Made by a program: the position numbers and the translations under genes. Under the pieces are notes generated by a model. That model searched no databases and had not been told where the DNA came from. It saw nothing but the letters and a program-made list of their open reading frames with translations. From Spirochaetia bacterium (GTDB taxonomy: Bacteria > Spirochaetota > Leptospiria > Turneriellales > JAOUFE01): a DNA stretch of 32,610 nt. Of the stretch, positions 8,719 to 15,591 are shown in pieces (the stretch's first letter is position 1; each line of letters begins with the position of its first letter). The DNA is taken from assembly GCA_029858425.1 (NCBI GenBank), contig JAOUFE010000013.1, positions 1 to 32,610 on the forward strand, given 5' to 3'.

Positions 8719-9609
8719 TCATGCGAACGCGGAAGCGTAAAGTTGCCGGTATCTTTTTAGCTGGCTTTCGTTGCCGTGAATACCGCCGGAGTGAACAAAA
8801 AGCAGGTTTTTGTTTTGAAAAACAGGAAGGTTTTGTTTGATGCACAGCCATGCGGCGGCATCGTAAATCAAGTCTATTTCAAGCCCGTTTTTTTGTAGCC
8901 CCAAATATACTTCAAGCAGGTCGCGATGAGGTTGGGCAAATTTTATTTTCAGGGGCGGTTCCAGAATATGCAAATTATCAGGGATGCCATGAAGCGATTG
9001 CATTTGTTCCATTAAATATTTCCTGGAACCGACGCACGGCACAGTAAAAACCCGCACTCCAGGAAGATTTCGGGCAAGATAAAGCGCCGTAGTACCCGTC
9101 CCGGAAGAAACAAAAATATCGAAGCTGGAAATGTTCATTTCCCGGGTTTGAGATTGCAATTCTTCGGCGAGCAGATTCATTCCTTCTTCGGCTTCCAGGC
9201 ATTGCCCTCCCATCGGGATAGTTATGGTTCGATTTAAAAAAGAAGTTTTGTTGTTTTTACGGCAGAAGTCGTCGTATTCGGCATGATCCAGCTCACAAAG
9301 ATGCATACCATTTTCGAGGGCAAACAAAAAATTTCCTGCAGGTTGGGTTTTCAGAAAGGGCGGTATGCGACGTGTAAAGTAGGTAAATTTCCAGTTTTTG
9401 GTTTTGGCCAGCGAGGACAGCGCATACATGGAATTGGATTGAGCTCCGCCACAAGAAATCAGCTCATCGTAATCCAAAGGATTATGATGAGCTAAAAAAA
9501 ATAGTTTTCTGGCCTTATTACCATTTAGAAATGGATGAATCAGATCATCCCTTTTAACAAAGAAATACCGGTTCAGGTATGAAATTTTTTGAATCGGTGA
9601 AAAGTTCAA
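8719..9609 (-). CDS. PLP-dependent ACC deaminase/D-cysteine desulfhydrase-like enzyme
   Basis: A 296-residue fold-type II PLP enzyme. The N-terminus reads PIQKISYLNRYFFVKRDDL, followed by FLNGNKARKL, where K32 should form the Schiff base. Next come SCGGAQSNS (substrate carboxylate loop), PMGGQCLEAEEG and SSGTGTTALYLA (phosphate-binding glycine loop). This order is that of the ACC deaminase/D-cysteine desulfhydrase group, and sequence alone does not separate the two activities. The start is a TTG at 9609 that overlaps the TGA of the upstream gene (TTGA). No ATG lies early enough to keep the conserved N-terminus, so coupled reinitiation on TTG is the best reading. The end abuts a G+C-rich spacer. 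Confidence 0.85.
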   Translation of the reverse strand: MNFSPIQKISYLNRYFFVKRDDLIHPFLNGNKARKLFFLAHHNPLDYDELISCGGAQSNSMYALSSLAKTKNWKFTYFTRRIPPFLKTQPAGNFLFALENGMHLCELDHAEYDDFCRKNNKTSFLNRTITIPMGGQCLEAEEGMNLLAEELQSQTREMNISSFDIFVSSGTGTTALYLARNLPGVRVFTVPCVGSRKYLMEQMQSLHGIPDNLHILEPPLKIKFAQPHRDLLEVYLGLQKNGLEIDLIYDAAAWLCIKQNLPVFQNKNLLFVHSGGIHGNESQLKRYRQLYASAFA

Positions 9610-10130
9610 CCCTTCAAGATTTGCAGTTTTTTTCGTAGTACTTTCTCATCTGAATTAATCTTCTTGAGAAGCATTGTCCTTGTTGGTTTTTCGCTTCCTT
9701 CCAGTTTCAGTATCCTGTTAGCAAGGTTGATTCTGCGGCGAATGGCCTGAATCGATGGTATGGAACGTTTGAATGTTTTCGCAATTTCCCTGTCCGTTTT
9801 TTGATCGTTGATTTCCAGAAATTGTTTCAAGAGCTTGTCATTCCAGGGCAGGGAGTTGCCGGTGCTATAATTAAAATCAGAGAATCTTTTCCGGGTTCGC
9901 GCTTGATGGTTTTTTTGTTTGATTGCTTTCCAGTAAGGGTGGCGATTTCGGGCGTAAGCAATGTCTTCAATGGCATAATTTGTCTGCTCAAGCCATAATT
10001 TTGTAGCTCTTGCCTTTTCTCGTTGAGTTAAATTGCTTTTGACAGACTGGTCAATGTACTCTTCCGGAGTTTTGGCATTTAAAAGTTTTTTTAATTTTTG
10101 TTTGGTTCGTGTATCTGTGATTATACTCAT
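9606..10130 (-). CDS. Helix-turn-helix-like protein of unknown function
   Basis: A 174-residue, very basic, helix-rich protein that I cannot place in a named family. Residues about 95-140 (WNDKLLKQFLEINDQKTDREIAKTFKRSI...) look like a Myb/SANT or sigma-like three-helix DNA-binding unit: Trp early, a helix, DREIAKTF as helix 2, and SIQAIRRRINL as a recognition helix. The N-terminal part (TPEEYIDQSVKSNLTQREKARATKLWLEQ) is also helical. The start at ATG 10130 is supported by AAGGA seven bases upstream. It overlaps the PLP-enzyme gene (TTGA), so the two are probably coexpressed. The C-terminus is lysine-rich (KKINSDEKVLRKKLQILKG). A regulator or nucleic-acid-binding role is inferred from the fold only. 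Confidence 0.75.
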   Translation of the reverse strand: MSIITDTRTKQKLKKLLNAKTPEEYIDQSVKSNLTQREKARATKLWLEQTNYAIEDIAYARNRHPYWKAIKQKNHQARTRKRFSDFNYSTGNSLPWNDKLLKQFLEINDQKTDREIAKTFKRSIPSIQAIRRRINLANRILKLEGSEKPTRTMLLKKINSDEKVLRKKLQILKG

Positions 10131-10230
10131 GATTCATTCCTTGTATTGTTTATGTTCTGATGCAAGTTAAGAAATAATGTCGCTAACGTCAAATATTTTT
10201 TTGTTGCAGGACGAACTGCAATAAAAGCAT

Positions 10231-10329
10231 GAACTCAAAATTCAGTCAGAATGATTTAGACGGGCGCAGTTTTGGGGCGCTTCGCGCCCCAAAACTGCGC
10301 ATTTTAATTCAGACATGAATTTCGAGTTC
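10231..10329. repeat. Two-tier inverted-repeat element with a perfect 17-bp hairpin
   Basis: In the 285-base gap after the PBP gene, GCGCAGTTTTGGGGCGC (10264-10280) is followed by the loop TTC and its exact complement (10284-10300). Outer arms GAACTCAAAATTCA (10231-10244) and TGAATTTCGAGTTC (10316-10329) pair at 13 of 14 positions. The outer arms belong to the ACTCRAAATTCRGTCAGAA repeat also seen at 7327-7345. There is no T-tract directly after the stem on the minus strand, so it is not a standard terminator for the PBP gene, although it may still stop or stabilise the transcript. I see nothing else in 10131-10415. Confidence 0.65.
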
Positions 10330-10415
10330 AAGCCCAATCTCATAAGGAATACCGGGAAAGGCGGCATTTCTGTCGGTTTGCTGCAACGGGGAATATCAAA
10401 TGAATTTATTCGTCG

Positions 10416-12623
10416 TTATTTGTGTATTGGACAGAAAAAATCAGGTTCGGTACCGCTTAAAAAACTCTGCCCCTTGACGGCATCGGGGCATGAATTTTCC
10501 GAATGCGGAACGCCGCCGGATTTTAAACAAAAATTTTCTTTGGTGATAGAGGATAGCGTGAAATTTTCTTTAAAAGGCGGCGGAGGATTATTCTTTTTTA
10601 CATTTTGAATGTATTCAATCCATACCGGAGAGCAGATGGATCCTCCTGATTTATCGTCGCCCAGGGGCGCATTCATGTCGCTGCCAATCCAGACCACGCT
10701 GGCCTCATCGGAGGTTAATCCGGCAAACCAGGCATCCTTGTGGTCGGAGGTTGTTCCGGTTTTTCCTGCAATTTCAAAATTTAGTGCGTCCCTGTTTTTA
10801 TTCCGGAGGTCGGCAACCCAGCCAGATGTTCCGTCCTTTTCAAAAATAGATTCCAGCATTTGAACCAGTATATAGGAAGCGTCAGGATTCATGATTTGCG
10901 TTTCCTGGGGTTTACCCTCATTGATCCAGAGCGTTTTACCCCGCACGTCTTCGACTCGCAGCATAAACACAGGATTTACCTGTCTTCCATTATTTATTAA
11001 AGTGGCATACATAACGGCAACTTCCATGGGAGAAAAAACGGGCGTACCAAGCGCAATTCCCATCTCCTGGGGAATACGCTCTGATAAATCCTGGGAAAGA
11101 ATTTTTTCCAGAAGATTGCGTAAAGAATTGATGCCTGTCATTTGCAGCGTCTTTACAGCAATCGTATTGCGGCTTTTTTTCAGGGCTTCGTAAACAGTAA
11201 TGTCGCCCAGATAGCCATTGTCATAGTTATGATATTCATATTTGCCGATTTTCAGGGGTTCATCTTTAACAATTGTGGCCGGAGTCAGTTTCTTTTTGTC
11301 AATGGCAAGATAGTAAATAAAAGGTTTCAATAGCGATCCAACCTGGCGGTAGGCCATGGTCGCGCGGTTAAATTGATTGCTGGCAGAGTACTCGCTGCCT
11401 CCGATCATGGTCAAGATATACCCGGTTTCAGGATCAAGCGTGATAAATGCGCCATTGGTTTTATCCGAAGCCGCACGAAAATGTTCGGCATCAGAGTTTC
11501 TACCTCTTTTTTTGGCTTCGGTTTGTTTGCGATTAAAATAATTTTTTTGATCTTCTATTGCTTTTTTCAACGCGAATTGAGCCCGATCTTGCCTTTCATA
11601 GTCCAGGGTAGTGTATATTCTCATGCCCCCCTTCATAAGCTCATCGGGAGAATAGGTTTTCAACAATTCCTGGCGAACCATTTCCAGGAAATAAGGCGCC
11701 AGGTTTATGCGGTATGATCTGTCGGGAAATTTTCCAATGTTGGAACTGAGCTGATTATTTAATTTTATCACGTCCCAATTCTCATAAAAATTCTTCAATT
11801 CCCTGTTGACTTCGGCGGCAGAAACAGCCTTGATCTCAACAAGTTTTTTTAAAACCGTTTTTTGCCGTTGTAAAGATTTGGCAAGGTCATTAACAGGGGA
11901 ATACTTTTCGGGGCTGGGAAGCAATCCAGCAAGGATGGCAGTTTCCGGCAGAGTAAGCGCTTCGCTGGGTTTGTTAAAATAATATTGAGACGCAGACTCA
12001 ATGCCAAAGTTGCCGTGTCCCATGTAAATTAAATTCAGGTACATTTCCAGTATCTGGCTTTTCGTAAATTTTTCTTCGATGGTAATTGTGGCAAAATATT
12101 CAAATATTTTTCTGCGCAGCGTTTTTTCCTGGTTGGTAAACAAAACCTTGGCAAGCTGCTGGGTAAGCGTGGAACCCCCCTGGGAATACTGGAGGGTAAC
12201 AATGTTTTTTAATACGGCTCTTAAAATAGAGGAATACCGGATACCATGATGTTCATAAAACTTTCTGTCTTCGGAGGCAATTAATGTTTGCGCCACATAT
12301 GGGGGCAGTTTGTCCAGATTAATCAGGGTGCGCCTTTCCGTAAAGAACTCGCCAATGAGTTTGTCGTTTTTGTCGAATACTCTCGACGGAATCGCCACAG
12401 TTCCGACTGAAACCGATGATCCTGTTTCTTCCGAAGGCAAGGGGGAACTCAGTAAATCAAGCTGCTTTCGGTAAGTAAAAAGTTTGTTGATGATTTCTTC
12501 TTTTTGGGAGTTCCAGCTTATGTAGGCGCCGACAAAATATAGAACAAACAAGGCAAAACAGAAAACAAATCCAAGTGTAATCCACAAAATGAATTTATCT
12601 TTAAATTTTGATTTTCTTTTCAT
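10416..12623 (-). CDS. Class A penicillin-binding protein (transglycosylase/transpeptidase)
   Basis: A 735-residue bifunctional peptidoglycan synthase of the PBP1A type. Residues about 13-35 form the N-terminal membrane anchor. The GT51 glycosyltransferase domain has catalytic E118 in ASEDRKFYEHHG, then GGSTLTQQLAK (149-159) and KIFEYFATITIEEKF. The transpeptidase domain has S430-L-L-K433 in RQVGSLLKPFIYYL, an SRN triad (KKSRNTIAV) and K621-T-G in IAGKTGTTSDHKDAWFAG, so all three catalytic boxes are present. The C-terminus has a Cys-containing tail (NFCLKSGGVPHSENSCPD...FFCPIHK) common in such proteins. The start codon lies only about seven bases from the end of repeat copy B, and no Shine-Dalgarno sequence is visible, so the element probably replaced or now forms the leader. 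Confidence 0.93.
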   Translation of the reverse strand: MKRKSKFKDKFILWITLGFVFCFALFVLYFVGAYISWNSQKEEIINKLFTYRKQLDLLSSPLPSEETGSSVSVGTVAIPSRVFDKNDKLIGEFFTERRTLINLDKLPPYVAQTLIASEDRKFYEHHGIRYSSILRAVLKNIVTLQYSQGGSTLTQQLAKVLFTNQEKTLRRKIFEYFATITIEEKFTKSQILEMYLNLIYMGHGNFGIESASQYYFNKPSEALTLPETAILAGLLPSPEKYSPVNDLAKSLQRQKTVLKKLVEIKAVSAAEVNRELKNFYENWDVIKLNNQLSSNIGKFPDRSYRINLAPYFLEMVRQELLKTYSPDELMKGGMRIYTTLDYERQDRAQFALKKAIEDQKNYFNRKQTEAKKRGRNSDAEHFRAASDKTNGAFITLDPETGYILTMIGGSEYSASNQFNRATMAYRQVGSLLKPFIYYLAIDKKKLTPATIVKDEPLKIGKYEYHNYDNGYLGDITVYEALKKSRNTIAVKTLQMTGINSLRNLLEKILSQDLSERIPQEMGIALGTPVFSPMEVAVMYATLINNGRQVNPVFMLRVEDVRGKTLWINEGKPQETQIMNPDASYILVQMLESIFEKDGTSGWVADLRNKNRDALNFEIAGKTGTTSDHKDAWFAGLTSDEASVVWIGSDMNAPLGDDKSGGSICSPVWIEYIQNVKKNNPPPPFKENFTLSSITKENFCLKSGGVPHSENSCPDAVKGQSFLSGTEPDFFCPIHK

Positions 12624-12629
12624 TTATAG

Positions 12630-12778
12630 CGGCTGTCTTAAAAGTCGAACGTTACACGGAGGCGCGTAGAACTCTGAGATTTTGATACAATATCTTCTGA
12701 AAATGAATTTTCTTCGAATTTTCTCCGTGAGCCCGGTAATCCTCCGTGGTGATGTTTTTTCTTTTTTAGACAGCCCAG
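12630..12778. repeat. Degenerate inverted-repeat-ended element, copy B
   Basis: The terminal inverted repeats are GGCTGTCTTAAAAG (from 12631) and, reading from the other end, GGGCTGTCTAAAAAAG. The left interior ACACGGAGGCGCG and the right interior CCTCCGTGGTGATG match copy C, but the 35-base block shared by A and C is absent. The element occupies nearly the whole space between the rplU stop (12784) and the PBP start (12623). Any promoter or leader for the PBP gene therefore lies within or beyond it. Confidence 0.65.
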
Positions 12779-12783
12779 GAATA

Positions 12784-13095
12784 TCACCCTTTCATGGAGG
12801 TGATTTGAATTTTCTGAAGGGATTGACGGTGTCCCCATCTTCGTCTGTAATTTTTCTTGCTTTTGTATTTAAATCCGGATATTTTTGGAGCTTTTACATC
12901 ATCAATAATCATTGCCTTGATGGCAACGTTGGCAAGGATTGGTTTTCCAACGGAAACCTTGTTGTCATTTTCAAAGAGAAGGACATTCTTGATATCTATT
13001 TCGTTGCCTTTTTCAAAGCCGGTTTTTTCTACATATAATATTTGTTCAGGGATTACCCGGTATTGTTTACCGCCCATTTCGATTACAGCGTACAT
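12784..13095 (-). CDS. rplU: Ribosomal protein bL21
   Basis: A 103-residue large-subunit protein that binds 23S rRNA, of normal length. It has the typical start MYAVIEMGGKQYRV and the signature FKYKSKKNYRRRWGHRQ near the C-terminus. In most bacteria rplU is followed directly by rpmA (bL27) and often obg. Here the next thing on the strand is repeat copy B and then the PBP gene, and no rpmA is in the window. No strong Shine-Dalgarno sequence precedes the ATG at 13095. The gene is divergent from a small membrane protein gene at 13178. Confidence 0.96.
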   Translation of the reverse strand: MYAVIEMGGKQYRVIPEQILYVEKTGFEKGNEIDIKNVLLFENDNKVSVGKPILANVAIKAMIIDDVKAPKISGFKYKSKKNYRRRWGHRQSLQKIQITSMKG

Positions 13096-13177
13096 GCGGC
13101 ATCACAGACTTGTGCAATGTGTCGTCAATAAATAAATTTAAGATTGACCCCGGCTATCTTTTTTTTTGAACTGCTCT

Positions 13178-13477
13178 ATGGAAATTATCAGAGATATTAT
13201 CGTATACATTTTGTTGGGAGGGCTGCTGAGCTGGTATTTTTATTACTTTAAATACAGAGATATTATTGGCGGTTTTACGGGCGGCGTGATTGTAGGTCTG
13301 TTGGGTTCGGTTTTGGGCGTGCTGTTAATCCGAAAGCCCATCAGCGCAACTCTGGATTTCTTGCAAAATGGCATGTACATCTCCAATGTAGACTTGTTTA
13401 CGGGTCTGCTCAGCGGATACCTGGCTTTATACGTGTACAATAAAATCAACCATGACAAAACCAGAAAGGATTACTGA
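13178..13477 (+). CDS. Small membrane protein of unknown function
   Basis: A 99-residue hydrophobic protein from ATG 13178 (a TTG at 13166 would add four residues). Three membrane segments are visible: about 5-20, a glycine-rich GGFTGGVIVGLLGSVLGVLLI at 30-50, and about 70-90. The glycine-rich helix pair recalls the small GlsB/YeaQ-like membrane proteins, but the match is loose. The end overlaps the next gene by 26 bases, so the two are probably translated as a pair. Function unknown. Confidence 0.65.
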   Translation: MEIIRDIIVYILLGGLLSWYFYYFKYRDIIGGFTGGVIVGLLGSVLGVLLIRKPISATLDFLQNGMYISNVDLFTGLLSGYLALYVYNKINHDKTRKDY

Positions 13478-14195
13478 AAATCGTCCTTTATTTGTAAAAC
13501 TTCTGCCGTTTTGGCTATTTGCATTTTTTGCAGTCATAACAGGGACAACCATAATATATAAAACAGCCCATCCATTCGAAACAATCCCCGGACTGACAGA
13601 AAACCGCCCTATGACCGAAAGTCTTTTCCCTGTCGACAGAGGATCCATAAACATGGATTCCACGCGCCGCTTTTACTATGTTGCCGAAACGCTAACAAAT
13701 TCGGGATATCTTCGGTGCGATGTCTATCTGCCATCCGGGAAGTGTCCGGAATCCGCAGATGTTGAAAAAACCGGCAATTTGTTTTATGAAATTCGACATA
13801 AAACAAAAAAAGGAAATCATTTTCTTTTTTCAGACGCTCACGAAAAACCGTATCATACCTATAAAACAATGGTCGTAAATCTGGAAAGTTCCGGAAAGGC
13901 TATTGGAGTAGTACTGTATTCGGATGCAGATGAAAGCGTATTTTCGGAGGTTTTAAAAACCCTCGCAAACAGGCAATGCAATAAAAATGTTATTGGGAAG
14001 TGGTATTTTATTGAAGACCGCGCGGTCTTAAACCATCTGGAAAACTTCTACCACATGAAATTCAGAAACAGATCGATGCCTTTGCAAATCATTGAAAAGA
14101 AAGGCGGTCATTATCGGGACGCCGACATTCTGGCAAAAAATATAATAAATAGCTTAAAATCAAAAACGCCGGTTTCAAAGTGCCTTGAAATCTAA
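13452..14195 (+). CDS. Single-span membrane protein of unknown function
   Basis: A 247-residue protein with one N-terminal membrane helix (about 17-36, LLPFWLFAFFAVITGTTIIY) and a soluble, presumably periplasmic, domain of about 205 residues. The domain has a mixed alpha/beta look (RFYYVAETLTNSGYLRCDVYLP, KTMVVNLESSGKAIGVVLYSDADESVFSEVLKTL), and cysteines lie at three spaced positions. I recognise no catalytic motif. The start ATG at 13452 lies inside the preceding gene in another frame, which supports coupling to that small membrane protein. Repeat copy C begins just after its stop. Confidence 0.65.
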   Translation: MTKPERITENRPLFVKLLPFWLFAFFAVITGTTIIYKTAHPFETIPGLTENRPMTESLFPVDRGSINMDSTRRFYYVAETLTNSGYLRCDVYLPSGKCPESADVEKTGNLFYEIRHKTKKGNHFLFSDAHEKPYHTYKTMVVNLESSGKAIGVVLYSDADESVFSEVLKTLANRQCNKNVIGKWYFIEDRAVLNHLENFYHMKFRNRSMPLQIIEKKGGHYRDADILAKNIINSLKSKTPVSKCLEI

Positions 14196-14215
14196 GTTGT
14201 ATTGAGAGGAATTTT

Positions 14216-14473
14216 CCAAAAAGTTGGAAGTTCACCACGGAGGCGCGGAGAACACGGAGAAAATACGAAAAAAATGCGTTTTCAGACGTTAGTTCATCAA
14301 AAACTCCGTGTTCTCCGTGCCTGTGTCGGGATCTAAGTCCCACGTCACGGAACAACCTGTCACCGGCCTTCTATTCCCGTCGGAACAGAAGTGAAAATCA
14401 AAACGAGAGACGACCACTCTTTTTTAGATCGTAGCCATCTCCGTGGTGATATTTTTTCTTTCTTGGCAGCCCC
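14216..14473. repeat. Degenerate inverted-repeat-ended element, copy C (longest)
   Basis: The left end has the AAAAAGTTGGAAGTTCACCA region related to copy B, and the right end has CCGTGGTGATATTTTTTC and GGCAGCCCC. Inside, GGCGCGGAGAACACGGAG (14242-14259) and its inverted partner at 14304-14321 pair at 17 of 18 positions, giving a strong internal hairpin. 14406-14440 is identical to 1546-1580 in copy A. The left terminal repeat is eroded. No protein is encoded. The 422-base gap 14196-14617 is mostly this element. Confidence 0.6.
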
Positions 14474-14617
14474 ATTATGGATGAATTTGTTCCATGTGAA
14501 AACGAGAAGACTTTATCTTCGGATATTTTTTTAATTTAGAGTTCCGGAGAGTAATTAATCATTGACGATACATTCCAAAATAAAATTCTGTCGTACTATA
14601 TAAATTAGAGGAAATAG
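14474..14617 (+). promoter_or_regulatory. Upstream region of the rpsL-rpsG-fusA operon
   Basis: This short stretch between repeat copy C and rpsL should carry the operon promoter. A TTGACG at 14562-14567 and TACTATA near 14594 are present but 26 bases apart, so I do not assign a -35/-10 pair. GAAGA-CTTTA-TCTTC (14506-14520) followed by a T7 run is a weak terminator-like hairpin. The ribosome site AGAGGAAATAG directly before the rpsL ATG is strong. Confidence 0.4.
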
Positions 14618-14992
14618 ATGCCAACAATCAATCAATTAATCAGACAGGGCAGAAAAGCGTCGGTCAATAAAACAAAGTCGCCTGCTTTGCAGGCCTGCCC
14701 GCAAAGAAGAGGCGTATGCACGCGCGTAATGACCTATACACCCAAAAAACCAAACTCAGCCTTGAGAAAGGTGGCAAGGGTTCGTCTAACCAATGGCATT
14801 GAAATTACTGCCTATATTCCCGGTGAAGGGCACAACCTTCAGGAGCATTCCGTGGTTCTGGTTCGGGGCGGCAGGGTAAAAGATTTACCCGGAGTGCGTT
14901 ATCATATTCTCAGGGGAGCTCTGGATGCGCTCGGCGTAGACAAGAGAAGAAAAAGCAGATCTAAATATGGCGCAAAAAGGCCAAAGGCATAA
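14618..14992 (+). CDS. rpsL: Ribosomal protein uS12
   Basis: A 124-residue small-subunit protein at the decoding centre, first gene of the str operon. The conserved blocks [20 protein letters not shown] and [13 protein letters not shown] are intact. The positions that mutate in streptomycin resistance are wild type here (K43 and K88). The start ATG has AGAGGA six bases upstream. rpsG follows after 12 bases with its own good ribosome site, so the two are cotranscribed. Confidence 0.98.
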   Translation: MPTINQLIRQGRKASVNKTKSPALQACPQRRGVCTRVMTYTPKKPNSALRKVARVRLTNGIEITAYIPGEGHNLQEHSVVLVRGGRVKDLPGVRYHILRGALDALGVDKRRKSRSKYGAKRPKA

Positions 14993-15004
14993 ACGGAAGG
15001 AATT

Positions 15005-15478
15005 ATGGCAAGAAGAAGAAATAGAAGTTTATTAAGAAAGATACTTCCGGACAGCGTTCACAACAGCGAACTGGCGGCAAAGTTTATTAACTCCATGATG
15101 TACAGCGGTCAGAAATCAGTAGCAGAAAAGATATTTTATGACGCCATTGATATATTGACAGAAAAAACAGGCGAAAACGGATACATTGCCTTTGAAAAAG
15201 CCATGAGAGCCGCAGAGCCCACCATTGAGGTAAAATCCCGCAGAGTAGGCGGCGTGACGTATCAGGTTCCGGTTGAGGTGTATCCAGTTCGCAAGAGATC
15301 GCTGGCGGCACGTTGGGTGATTAAATCAGCCCGCGCGCGAACCGGACGTTCCATGAGTCAAAAATTGGCCAATGAATTTATGGATATATTAAACAATACT
15401 GGCGGAACATTAAAGAAAAAAGAAGAAGTGCGAAAAATGGCCGAAGCCAACCGCGCCTTCTCGCATTACGCATGGTAG
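15005..15478 (+). CDS. rpsG: Ribosomal protein uS7
   Basis: A 157-residue small-subunit head protein that nucleates folding of the 3' domain of 16S rRNA. It shows the expected MARRRNRS start, SRRVGGVTYQVPVEV in the middle and the C-terminal KMAEANRAFSHYAW. GGAAGGAATT precedes the ATG. It lies between rpsL and fusA as in most bacteria, with 113 bases of spacer before fusA that hold no gene and no clear terminator. Confidence 0.98.
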   Translation: MARRRNRSLLRKILPDSVHNSELAAKFINSMMYSGQKSVAEKIFYDAIDILTEKTGENGYIAFEKAMRAAEPTIEVKSRRVGGVTYQVPVEVYPVRKRSLAARWVIKSARARTGRSMSQKLANEFMDILNNTGGTLKKKEEVRKMAEANRAFSHYAW

Positions 15479-15591
15479 TCTTTTTATTCCTTCCATAAAA
15501 AACAATGAGCGCAGCAATGGACAGATGGATTCGCATGCGGCTTGTTTGTTTGCATAATAAAAATTTGTACAATAAAAATTAGGGGAAATGT

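Noticed and set aside
8619-8840. Plus-strand open frame over the G+C-rich spacer
   Set aside because: It covers the ends of two real genes and the spacer, is rich in Arg/Pro from G+C runs, and looks like composition only.
12638-12838. Open frame on the minus strand across repeat copy B
   Set aside because: It runs through the terminal repeats and into rplU in another frame, has Lys/His low complexity and no family features. It is a by-product of the repeat.
14089-14355. Open frame on the minus strand across the start of repeat copy C
   Set aside because: It spans the end of another gene and the repeat. Its LRVLRASVVN stretch is what such CACGGAG repeats encode by chance.
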